Assembly: GCF_009765355.1 (NCBI RefSeq)
Contig: NZ_VTHK01000019.1
Span: 62,001-126,000, forward strand
Direction: 5' to 3'
DNA length: 64,000 nucleotides
Origin: Amycolatopsis anabasis
Lineage (GTDB): Bacteria > Actinomycetota > Actinomycetes > Mycobacteriales > Pseudonocardiaceae
Shown here: positions 47,915 to 55,169 of the stretch, one piece after another
Layout of the letters: every line of letters begins with the position of its first letter
Numbering within the stretch: position 1 is the first letter of the stretch
Notes under the pieces: model-generated
Told to the model about the DNA's origin: nothing
Databases searched by the model: none
What the model saw: only the letters and a program-made list of their open reading frames with translations
Translations under genes and position numbers: made by a program

Positions 47915-48603
47915 GCAGGACGGTCGTGGTCACCGGCGGCACCAAGGGCATCGGCGCCGCGATCGCCGCCCGGTTCGAGGCGGCGGGCGACCGCGTCCTC
48001 GCACCCGGCCGCGAGACCTGCGATGTCACCGACGAGGCCGCGGTGACCGCGTACTTCACCGGGATCGGCCCGGTGGACGTGCTGGTGAACAACGCCGGGA
48101 TATCCACCAGCGCGCCGCTGGCCCGCAGCACGCTGGCCGACTGGCGGAACCAGTGGGCGGTCAACGCGACCGGCGCGTACCTGTGCACCCGGGCGGTGCT
48201 GCCCGGGATGCGGGAGCGGGACTCCGGCCGGATCGTCACCGTGGCCTCGACCGCGAGCCACGTCGGCTACCGGTACACCGCGGGCTACACGGCGTCGAAG
48301 CACGCGGCGGTCGGCCTGATGCGCGCGGTCGCGGCGGAGGTCACCGGCACCGGGGTGACCGCGAACGCGGTGTGCCCGGCGTTCGTGCGCACCGCGATGA
48401 CCGAGCGGTCGGTGCGCCGGATCGCGGAGAACACCGGGCGCGACGAAGCCGAAGCCGAGGCGGCCCTGGCCCGTGCCGCCCCGCTCGGCCGGTTGCTCGA
48501 ACCGGACGAGGTGGCCTTCGCGGTGGCGTTCCTCGCCGATCCGGAAGCCACCGCGATCAACGGACAGACGATCGTCCTCGACGGAGGGGGAATACAGTTA
48601 TGA
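47911..48603 (+). CDS. SDR-family 3-hydroxyacyl-CoA dehydrogenase-like protein
   Basis: A 230-residue classical SDR: VVVTGGTKGIGAAIAARFEA, NNAGISTSAP, TVASTASHVGY, YTASK and the C-terminal INGQTIVLDGGG. It shares the pattern of FabG-like 3-hydroxyacyl-CoA dehydrogenases and probably oxidises a hydroxyacyl-CoA formed after ring opening or hydration. The GTG start overlaps the ligase stop and its TGA overlaps the enoyl-CoA hydratase ATG, so it is translated with the pathway. Exact step unknown. Confidence 0.87.
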   Translation: MSRTVVVTGGTKGIGAAIAARFEAAGDRVLAPGRETCDVTDEAAVTAYFTGIGPVDVLVNNAGISTSAPLARSTLADWRNQWAVNATGAYLCTRAVLPGMRERDSGRIVTVASTASHVGYRYTAGYTASKHAAVGLMRAVAAEVTGTGVTANAVCPAFVRTAMTERSVRRIAENTGRDEAEAEAALARAAPLGRLLEPDEVAFAVAFLADPEATAINGQTIVLDGGGIQL

Positions 48604-49421
48604 GCCCGTTTCGCGGGTCACCCGAGTTCACCGGCCGGTGGAAGCACTTCGACTTCGCGGTCGCCGACGGCGTGGCCACGGTGACGCTGAACCGGCCGGA
48701 GAAGCTGAACGCGCTCACCTTCGACGTCTACGCGGACCTGCGCGACCTGCTCGGCGAGCTACCGCACCGGGGTGACGCGAAGGTCCTGGTGATCACCGGA
48801 GAGGGCCGCGGCTTCTGCTCGGGTGGCGACGTCGAGGAGATCATCGGCGAACTCCAGCGGATGGAAACGGCCGAGCTGCTGGAGTTCACCCGGATGACCG
48901 GCGCGGTGGTCAAGGCGCTGCGCGAATGCCCGCTGCCGGTGATCGCCGCGGTCAACGGGATCGCCGCGGGCGCGGGTTCGGTGATCGCGCTGGCGAGCGA
49001 TTTCCGGCTGCTGGCCCGTTCCGCGAGTTTCGCGTTCCTGTTCACCAAGGTCGGCCTGGCCGGCGCGGACATGGGTTCGGCGTACCTGCTGCCCCGGCTG
49101 ATCGGGCTCGGCCGGGCGACCGAACTGCTGATCCTCGGCGACAAGGTCGACGCCGAGCGCGCGGAACGCATCGGGCTGGCCAGCAAGGTCGTCGACGACC
49201 TCCCCGCCGCCACGAACGAGCTGGCCCGCCGCCTCGCCGACGGCCCCGCGTTCGCCTACTCCACCACCAAGGTCCTGCTGACCCGCGAACAGGACCTCGA
49301 CCTGGGCGGCTCGATCGAACTGGAAGCGATGACCCAGGCACTGCTGATGACCAGCAAGGACCACCAGGAGTTCTACGCGGCGTGGTCGGAAGGGCGGCGT
49401 CCGCGGTGGACCGGGAAGTGA
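48600..49421 (+). CDS. Enoyl-CoA hydratase/isomerase family protein
   Basis: A 273-residue crotonase-fold protein. VATVTLNRPEKLNALTFDVY, GEGRGFCSGGDVEEI (oxyanion hole), AAVNGIAAGAGSVIALASDF and KVGLAGADMGSAYLLPRLIG are in the expected places. The family catalyses hydration, isomerisation or ring cleavage of acyl-CoA thioesters; in benzoyl-CoA type pathways such members open the ring. The Glu pair of a true enoyl-CoA hydratase is not clear (ADMGS at the second site), so another crotonase reaction is possible. Coupled by four-base overlaps to both neighbours. Confidence 0.88.
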   Translation: MSPFRGSPEFTGRWKHFDFAVADGVATVTLNRPEKLNALTFDVYADLRDLLGELPHRGDAKVLVITGEGRGFCSGGDVEEIIGELQRMETAELLEFTRMTGAVVKALRECPLPVIAAVNGIAAGAGSVIALASDFRLLARSASFAFLFTKVGLAGADMGSAYLLPRLIGLGRATELLILGDKVDAERAERIGLASKVVDDLPAATNELARRLADGPAFAYSTTKVLLTREQDLDLGGSIELEAMTQALLMTSKDHQEFYAAWSEGRRPRWTGK

Positions 49422-49825
49422 GCACCCCGCACCGCGTGGTGGTGGCGCCGGAACTGGCCGAACCGGTGGGCTTCGCGCACGCGGTGGTCGCGGCGCCGGG
49501 CCGGACCGTGTACCTGGGCGGGCAGACCGCGCAGGGGCCGGACGGCGCGATCCGCGGGTCGACGATCCTCGAGCAGTTCGACGTGGCCGCGGGGAACGTG
49601 GTGGCGGCGCTGAAGGCCGCCGGGGGAAGCCCGGAACACCTGGTGTCGCTGCTCGTCTACGTCACCGATGTACCCGCCTACCGGTCGGCGCTGCGCGAGC
49701 TGGGTCCGTTGTACCGTAAGCATTTCGGCCGCCACTACCCGGCGATCGCGCTGTTCGGGGTGGCCGAGCTGTTCGACGTCGAGGCGAAGATCGAGCTGTT
49801 GGGGACGGCGGTGGTGCCGACGTGA
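49418..49825 (+). CDS. Rid-family protein (RidA-like), active-site Arg replaced
   Basis: A 135-residue YjgF/YER057c/UK114 protein: VYLGGQTAQGPDGAI, EQFDVAAGNVVAALKAAGGS, LVSLLVYVTDVPAYR. RidA proteins hydrolyse enamines/imines and would release ammonia from the amino-enone made from anthraniloyl-CoA. In RidA the essential Arg sits in a PARS-type motif; here the corresponding stretch reads YPAIALFGVAELFDVEAKIE, with Ile at the Arg position. It may therefore use a different chemistry or substrate. GTG start overlaps the hydratase stop; stop overlaps the acyl-CoA dehydrogenase start. Confidence 0.85.
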   Translation: MSTPHRVVVAPELAEPVGFAHAVVAAPGRTVYLGGQTAQGPDGAIRGSTILEQFDVAAGNVVAALKAAGGSPEHLVSLLVYVTDVPAYRSALRELGPLYRKHFGRHYPAIALFGVAELFDVEAKIELLGTAVVPT

Positions 49826-50940
49826 AACTGCCCGAGATCGAAGAGATCGCGGTCAAGCTGGTCCCGCTGGCCAAGGCGGTGCAGGAAGGCCGGGTGAACC
49901 GGCCGCTGCTGGCCGGGCTGGCCGAATGCGGGCTGCTCGCCGAACTGTTCGGCGGCAACGCCGAGGACGGCTACCGGCCCGGCTCGGCGCTGGACCTGTG
50001 CCTGCTGCGGGAGGGCCTGGCGCGGCACTGCACCGAGGCGGAGACCGCGCTCGCCCTGCAGGGCCTGGGCGCGTACCCGATCCTCACCGCCGGGCACGCT
50101 TCCGTGGTGGCGGAGTGGATTCCGCAGGTGGCCGCCGGGGTCGCGGTGGCCGGATTCGCCCTCACCGAACCGGAAGCGGGCTCGGACGTGGCCTCGCTCG
50201 CGCTGTCGGCCACCCCGGACGGCGACGGTTACCGGCTCGACGGCGAGAAGGTCTACATCTCCAACGCCCCGGACGCCGACGTGTACTCGGTGTTCGCCCG
50301 CACCACCGAGGACGCGGGCGCCCGGGGCATCACCGCGTTCTGCGTGCCCCGGTCGGCGCGGGGTTTGTCCGGTTCTCGCCTTTCCCTGCTCGCCCCGCAT
50401 CCGATCGGCCGGTTGCGGTTCGACGGCGTGTTCGTGCCCCGGGAGAACGTGCTCGGCGAGGTCGACGGCGGGATGCGGGTCGCGATGACCACGCTGAACC
50501 GGTTCCGGCCGAGCGTCGGCGCGTTCGCGGTGGGGATGGGCCAGGCCGCGCTGGACGCCGCCGTCACGCACGTGTCGACCCGGAAGGCGTTCGGGAAACC
50601 GCTGCGGGAGTTCCAGGGCGTTTCGCACCAGCTCGCCGACGTGGCGACCCAGTTGCAGGCGGCCCGGCTGCTGGTGCACCAGGCCGCGACCGCCTACGAC
50701 TCGGGCGCGCCGGACGTGGCGTCCGCGGCGGCCATGGCGAAGCTGTTCGCCACCGAGACCGCGCAGCGGGTGGTGGACGTGGCGATCCAGGTGCACGGCG
50801 CACGGGCGCTGGAGCAGGGCCACATCCTGGAGCACCTGTACCGGGAGGTCCGGGCGCCGCGCATCTACGAGGGCGCCTCCGAGGTGCAACGCGAGATCAT
50901 CGCGCGGCGGCTGTTCCGGGACCAAGACACCCGACGGTAG
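49822..50940 (+). CDS. Acyl-CoA dehydrogenase
   Basis: A 372-residue FAD-dependent acyl-CoA dehydrogenase. Motifs: GFALTEPEAGSDVASLALSA (FAD-binding), KVYISNAPDADVY, TLNRFRPSVGAFAVGMGQAA, RKAFGKPLREFQGVSHQLAD and the catalytic Glu in RIYEGASEVQREII. It is last in the seven-gene operon and would make an enoyl-CoA during final beta-oxidation of the ring-opened product, or dehydrogenate a cyclic intermediate. GTG start overlaps the Rid stop by four bases. The 160 bases after it hold no gene. Confidence 0.9.
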   Translation: MKLPEIEEIAVKLVPLAKAVQEGRVNRPLLAGLAECGLLAELFGGNAEDGYRPGSALDLCLLREGLARHCTEAETALALQGLGAYPILTAGHASVVAEWIPQVAAGVAVAGFALTEPEAGSDVASLALSATPDGDGYRLDGEKVYISNAPDADVYSVFARTTEDAGARGITAFCVPRSARGLSGSRLSLLAPHPIGRLRFDGVFVPRENVLGEVDGGMRVAMTTLNRFRPSVGAFAVGMGQAALDAAVTHVSTRKAFGKPLREFQGVSHQLADVATQLQAARLLVHQAATAYDSGAPDVASAAAMAKLFATETAQRVVDVAIQVHGARALEQGHILEHLYREVRAPRIYEGASEVQREIIARRLFRDQDTRR

Positions 50941-51100
50941 CGATCATGAAACGTCTTCACCCTGGATGTGTCCGGGCTCCCTCAAACGGAGCAGCGCAGG
51001 TGACGGCGAGCGATTGATCGTCACTTGGCCGATGAATTGCCATTAATTCTTGTGGTTTTCTACGCTGACGATCGCCATAACCCATCCTTCGGAGAGTGTC

Positions 51101-51433
51101 ATGCGAAGACGAATAACGGGTGTAGCGGTCGGTTTTCTTTCCCTGCTTTTCTTGATCACCACTCCGGCCTCGGCGGAGCAGCGGCTCCCGCCGCTCGGCT
51201 GCAGCGCGAACCACTCGTATTTTATCGGCGGCCAGGGGATAGCGGTGTACTGCGCCTACCCGATGTATCCGCCCTATTCCTACCGCGTGGTCGCGCACTG
51301 CGCGGCGGGCGGCTGGCACTGGTCCCAGCCGGGCGCGTGGGTTCCGTACGGCTTCGGCCCCTCCTACGCGAAATGCGACGGCGAACTGCTCACTCCCGCC
51401 GAAGTCTCCAGTTACCACGTCGAAGAAAGGTGA
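51101..51433 (+). CDS. Small secreted Cys-containing protein
   Basis: A 110-residue exported protein of unknown function. The signal peptide MRRRITGVAVGFLSLLFLIT ends in TPASA with probable cleavage before EQ. The mature part of about 85 residues has four cysteines (in LGCSANHS, VYCAYPMY, AHCAAGG and AKCDGEL), which could form two disulfides, and many Tyr, Pro and Trp residues. ATG at 51101 follows GGAGAG; the 5' third is less GC-rich than the neighbours. It is convergent with the alcohol dehydrogenase gene, 22 bases apart. Confidence 0.75.
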   Translation: MRRRITGVAVGFLSLLFLITTPASAEQRLPPLGCSANHSYFIGGQGIAVYCAYPMYPPYSYRVVAHCAAGGWHWSQPGAWVPYGFGPSYAKCDGELLTPAEVSSYHVEER

Positions 51434-51455
51434 GCCGTCGATCGGGTCGGCGCGC

Positions 51456-52445
51456 TCACGGAATGAGCACCGCGGCGCCGTTGACCCGATCCGCCGCGAG
51501 ATCGGCCAATGCCTTGTCCGCGTGCGAAAGCGGATAAGGCATTGTGCTCACCCGCAGCCGGTGCCCGGCGGCGAAGTCGAGAAATGCGCGGCCGTCGTCG
51601 CGGGTGTTCGCGGTGACGCTGCGGATCTCCCGTTCCTGGAACAAATGCCGCTGGTAATTCAGGATCGGGATGTCGGACAGATGAATCCCGGCCACCGCGC
51701 ACGTGCCGCCCCGGTCGAGCGATTCCAGCACCGCGGGCACCAGTTCACCGACCGGGGCGAACAGGATCGCCGAATCCAGGCCGCCCGGCTCGATTTCCGC
51801 GGCGCTCCGCGCGGATGCGGCACCCAGCTCCAAGGCGAGTTCCTGGGCCATCGTGCTCCGGGTGAACACGTGCACCTCGGCCCCCTCCGCGATCGCGATC
51901 TGCGCGGTCAGGTGCGCGCTCCCGCCGAAACCGAAGATCCCCAGCCGCCCGCCGCGGGGCAGCCGCGCCCGGCGCAACGCACGGTAGCCGATGATCCCCG
52001 CGCACAGCAGTGGCGCCAGTTCGACCTCGGAGTAGCCGCCGGGCAGCCGGTAGGCGTAGGCCGCCGGAACCACGGCGTAGTCGGCGTATCCGCCGTCGTC
52101 GTCCCAGCCGGTGTACCGCGAGTGCGGGCACAGGTTCTCCGCGCCGCGCTCGCAGTACCGGCACCGGCCGCAGGTGTGCCGCAGCCAGGCGATGCCCACC
52201 CGCTCGCCGACGGCGAACCCGGCCGCCTCGACCGCCACCTCGCCGACCACCTCGTGCCCCGGCACCACCCCGGCCAGGTGCACCGGCAGATCACCCTCGG
52301 TCACGTGCAGATCGGTCCGGCACACCCCGCACGCGAGCACCCTGATCAGCAGGTCACCCGGCCCCGGCGCCAGTACCCGTTCCTCGGACATCCGGAGCGG
52401 CCCGGAGCCGATGGGCCCCGGCCGCTCGACCCGCCACGCGCGCAT
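51456..52445 (-). CDS. Zinc-dependent alcohol dehydrogenase
   Basis: A 329-residue medium-chain dehydrogenase. Catalytic zinc residues appear in LACGVCRTDLHVTEGDL and VPGHEVVGEV, the structural zinc site is CGRCRYCERGAENLC (four Cys), and the NAD(P) fold is LGIFGFGGSAHLTAQIAIAE. The group (zinc-binding alcohol dehydrogenase family) oxidises primary alcohols or reduces aldehydes. Its ATG shares one base with the stop of the small TrpB-like remnant upstream (TGATG), so translation depends on that remnant's ribosome binding site or on coupling. Confidence 0.9.
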   Translation of the reverse strand: MRAWRVERPGPIGSGPLRMSEERVLAPGPGDLLIRVLACGVCRTDLHVTEGDLPVHLAGVVPGHEVVGEVAVEAAGFAVGERVGIAWLRHTCGRCRYCERGAENLCPHSRYTGWDDDGGYADYAVVPAAYAYRLPGGYSEVELAPLLCAGIIGYRALRRARLPRGGRLGIFGFGGSAHLTAQIAIAEGAEVHVFTRSTMAQELALELGAASARSAAEIEPGGLDSAILFAPVGELVPAVLESLDRGGTCAVAGIHLSDIPILNYQRHLFQEREIRSVTANTRDDGRAFLDFAAGHRLRVSTMPYPLSHADKALADLAADRVNGAAVLIP

Positions 52446-52636
52446 CAGCCGCGCAGACCGGCCGGCGAGACGCGCTCGTATTCGGAGTGATTCCGAGCCG
52501 GGGTGCCCGGTGCCTTCTCCAGCCGATGTGCGCGGTACAGCGGCGGCGGAGAGGGCTCCGGCAGGTCCGGCACGAGGTTGTGCCACCGCGCCGCGAGTTC
52601 GGACTCGTCGAGGATGTACTTGGTACGGCCGGACAT
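52445..52636 (-). pseudogene. Decayed N-terminal remnant of TrpB2-type tryptophan synthase beta chain
   Basis: A 63-codon frame whose product begins MSGRTKYILDESELAARWHN and continues LVPDLPEPSPPPLY, then RAHRLEKAPGTPARN and YERVSPAGLRG. This follows the start of TrpB2-like PLP enzymes (RTKYLLDESRIPRAWYN, later TPLYRARRLEKALGTPARI and YEGVSPAGSHK) but lacks about 50 residues between the two parts, and stops just where the catalytic Lys motif should come. It keeps a strong GGAGG site and is directly fused by TGATG to the alcohol dehydrogenase gene. It may now serve only as a leader for that gene. Comparison to TrpB2 is from family knowledge. Confidence 0.72.
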
Positions 52637-52802
52637 GGACACCTCCGAACGTCAGGGCAACCAAATTACCTGGTCGGTCCCTGTGGTCCTGGCTCGGCGG
52701 CCGAGGGGACCGAGAACACGCGGTGGCCTGCTCTCGGGGTCAAGACAGGCGTTGAGAACCGATCTCCCCGCCAGGCCAGTGGGAACGGATACGCTGCGCG
52801 GC

Positions 52803-53699
52803 ATGGGGTCACCGGCACGCGAACTCGTCCTCCTCGACGCACCGTCCAATCTGGGCCTGCGCCCGCCCGCCGAGGACGCGGTGCCGGGCTGTTACAAGGC
52901 GCCGGGCGCGTTGCGCGACACCGGACTGCTCGCCCGGCTCGGCGCGACCGACGCCGGTGTGGTGACCCCGCCGCGCTACCTGGCCACCTGGTCGCCGGGG
53001 GACGGCGTGCGCAACGCGGCGGCCCTCGCCGAGTACACCGTGCGGCTCGCCGAACGCCTCGACCGGATCCACGCGAGCGGCGGCTTTCCGGTGGTGCTCG
53101 GCGGGGACTGCGCGATCGTGCTGGGCGCCGGGCTCGCCCTGCGCCGCCGCGGCCGGTACGGGGTGGCGTATCTGGATGGTCACGACGACTTCCGGCACCT
53201 CGGCAATTCCCCGCACGTCGGCGCCGCGGCGGGCGAATGCCTCGCGCTGCTCACCGGGCGCGGCGCGGTCGATCTGGTCGCCTTGGCGGGGCGCGCACCC
53301 TATGTCCGGGACGCGGACGTCGTGCTGCTCGGCGTGCGCGAGGAGGAGTCGTTCCAGACCGCCGAAGCCGGGATCCGCACGGTCACCAGCCAGTCGATCA
53401 TGGCGACCGGTCCCGCGGCCGCGCTGGCCGTGGCCAGCGAAGTGCTCGGCCGGGAGGAACTCGACGGCTTCTGGGTGCACGTCGACATCGACGTGCTCGA
53501 TCCGTCGTTCGTTTCCGCAGTGGACAGTCCCGATCCCGGCGGCCTCGACCCGGACACGCTGGTCTCGTTGCTGCGCGGGGTGCTCGCGATACCCGGTGCG
53601 GCCGGACTCGAGCTGACCGTGTTCGATCCGGATCTCGACCCGGACGGCAGCCAGGCCGCCCTGGTCGCCGATGTGCTCAGCCGTGCGCTCGGGCGCTGA
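52803..53699 (+). CDS. Arginase/agmatinase-fold protein with altered metal motif
   Basis: A 298-residue ureohydrolase-fold protein. It has LGGDCAIVLGAG (residues 99-110), VAYLDGHDDFRHLGNS (122-137) and WVHVDIDVLDPSFVSAVDSP. Canonical arginases have GGDHS, DAHxD and SxDxDxxDP; here the first manganese ligand His is Cys103 and the second motif is DGHDDF. It may bind one metal or a different metal, and the substrate (guanidine compound) is unknown. ATG at 52803 directly follows a short spacer; the gene is alone, divergent from the TrpB remnant across about 166 bases. Confidence 0.84.
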   Translation: MGSPARELVLLDAPSNLGLRPPAEDAVPGCYKAPGALRDTGLLARLGATDAGVVTPPRYLATWSPGDGVRNAAALAEYTVRLAERLDRIHASGGFPVVLGGDCAIVLGAGLALRRRGRYGVAYLDGHDDFRHLGNSPHVGAAAGECLALLTGRGAVDLVALAGRAPYVRDADVVLLGVREEESFQTAEAGIRTVTSQSIMATGPAAALAVASEVLGREELDGFWVHVDIDVLDPSFVSAVDSPDPGGLDPDTLVSLLRGVLAIPGAAGLELTVFDPDLDPDGSQAALVADVLSRALGR

Positions 53700-53752
53700 G
53701 CACTGCCCGTTCAGCGGTCGGTTTCCGGTACGCCGGCTGTCATCCTGAGCCG

Positions 53753-54307
53753 ATGTTCGAGCGGTTCACCGATACCGCGCGCCGGGTGGTGGTGCTGGCG
53801 CAGGAGCAGGCGCGTGCCCTCGGGCACGGTTACATCGGGGCAGAACACCTCCTGCTCGGGGTGCTCACCCAGCGTGAGCAGGCCGGCCGCCCGCAGCCGA
53901 GCGGGTTGGCGCCGGCGGAGGTCCTGGACCGGATCCGGCGGCTCGCCCCGCCCGGGGAACACGAGTCGCCGAGCCACATGCCGTTCACCGCGGAGGCGAA
54001 GAAGCTGCTCGAGCTGTCGCTGCGGGAGGCGCTGCGGGCCCAGCACGGCTTCATCGCCGACGGGCACATCCTGGCCGCGATCGCCATGCAGGACGAGGGG
54101 ATCGCGGCGCGGATCCTCACCGAATCGGAGATCGACCGCGAACGGCTGCACGAGGAGGCGCTCGACGGGGTGTCCCCGCCGCTGCCCGGCGAGCGGGTCC
54201 GGTTCGAACCGCACACCGAGGCCCGGGTGGCCCGCCTCGAGCACGCCGTGGACCGGCTCACCGCCCAGGTCGCCGAGCTGCGGCGCCAACTCGGCGAACG
54301 CGATTGA
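53753..54307 (+). CDS. Clp N-domain (double Clp repeat) protein
   Basis: A 184-residue protein with two Clp N-terminal repeats at residues about 3-70 (FERFTDTARRVVVLAQEQAR, GYIGAEHLLLGVL) and about 78-135 (MPFTAEAKKLLELSLREALR, FIADGHILAAIA), followed by a coiled coil (ARLEHAVDRLTAQVAELRRQ). It lacks ATPase domains, so it is an adaptor or ClpC1 N-domain mimic; such stand-alone proteins can protect the Clp machinery from N-domain-binding molecules. ATG at 53753. It is 53 bases after the arginase-fold gene and 26 before the LmbE gene. Confidence 0.87.
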   Translation: MFERFTDTARRVVVLAQEQARALGHGYIGAEHLLLGVLTQREQAGRPQPSGLAPAEVLDRIRRLAPPGEHESPSHMPFTAEAKKLLELSLREALRAQHGFIADGHILAAIAMQDEGIAARILTESEIDRERLHEEALDGVSPPLPGERVRFEPHTEARVARLEHAVDRLTAQVAELRRQLGERD

Positions 54308-54333
54308 GCGGTTTTTTCGCGTAATGTCAGGGC

Positions 54334-55119
54334 ATGGCCACATTGGTGTCTTTTCACGCGCACCCCGACGACGAGTGCATCGGCTGCGGGGGCGTCATGC
54401 GCAAGGCGTTCGAGGAGGGTCACCGCGTCGTGCTCGTGGTGGCGACCCGCGGCGAACACGGCGAGGTGCCCGACGGTTTCCTGTCCGACGGGGAGGAACT
54501 CTGGCAGCGGCGCGTCGCCGAAACGCATGCCTCCGCGGAGATCCTCGGCGCGAAGCGAGTGGAATTCCTGGGGTACACCGATTCCGGGATGATGGGCGAG
54601 CCGACCAACGACCTGCCGGGTTCGTTCTGGACCGCGCCGGTCGAGGAGGCGGCGGAGCGGCTCGCCGCGATCCTGCGCGAGGAGCAGGCGGACGTGCTGA
54701 CCATCTACGACGACAACGGGGGCTACGGGCATCCCGACCACATCCAGGTGCACCGGGTGGGCGTGCGCGCGGCCGAACTGGCCGGGACCCCGCGCGTCTA
54801 CCAGAACACGATGAACCGCGACCAGATGCGGCGGGGTCAGCAGGAGTACGCCGAACGGGAGGGCGAAGCCGACTACGAACTGCCCGATGTCGAGCAGTTC
54901 GGCAAACCCGAGTCGATGATCACCGCCGCGGTGGACGTGACCGGGTATCTCGAGCACAAGCGCAACGCGATGCGGGCGCACGCCAGCCAGATCAGCGAGC
55001 AGTCGTTCTTCCTCGCCATGCCGGACGAGGCGTTCCGGGGCGCCTTCGGCATCGAATGGTTCATCCGCGAGGGCCAGGGCCCCGGCATCACCGAAACGGA
55101 CCTGCTCGCCGGGTTGTGA
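54334..55119 (+). CDS. PIG-L/LmbE-family zinc deacetylase
   Basis: A 261-residue GlcNAc-PI de-N-acetylase-fold protein. Zinc motif SFHAHPDDECIGCGG (A-HPDDE, residues 7-21) and YGHPDHIQVH are present, with the general base Asp in HPDDE. The group includes MshB and mycothiol S-conjugate amidase; the sequence YDDNGGYGHPDH and YQNTMNRDQM resembles Mca-like enzymes of detoxification, but the assignment between paralogues is uncertain. ATG at 54334. It ends in a perfect 36-base palindrome shared with the convergent Rid gene. Confidence 0.86.
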   Translation: MATLVSFHAHPDDECIGCGGVMRKAFEEGHRVVLVVATRGEHGEVPDGFLSDGEELWQRRVAETHASAEILGAKRVEFLGYTDSGMMGEPTNDLPGSFWTAPVEEAAERLAAILREEQADVLTIYDDNGGYGHPDHIQVHRVGVRAAELAGTPRVYQNTMNRDQMRRGQQEYAEREGEADYELPDVEQFGKPESMITAAVDVTGYLEHKRNAMRAHASQISEQSFFLAMPDEAFRGAFGIEWFIREGQGPGITETDLLAGL

Positions 55120-55124
55120 GCGCC

Positions 55125-55160
55125 CCCGTTCCCGAAAGTGCGCGCACTTTCGGGAACGGG
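55125..55160. terminator. Perfect 36-base palindrome between convergent genes
   Basis: Two 18-base arms without loop: CCCGTTCCCGAAAGTGCG and its exact complement CGCACTTTCGGGAACGGG. It begins six bases after the LmbE stop and ends nine before the Rid stop, so it can end transcription from either side. The CGAAAGTGCGCGCACTTTCG core recurs, less perfectly, at 20428-20455 and 21896-21922. Confidence 0.75.
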
Positions 55161-55169
55161 TGCCCGGGG

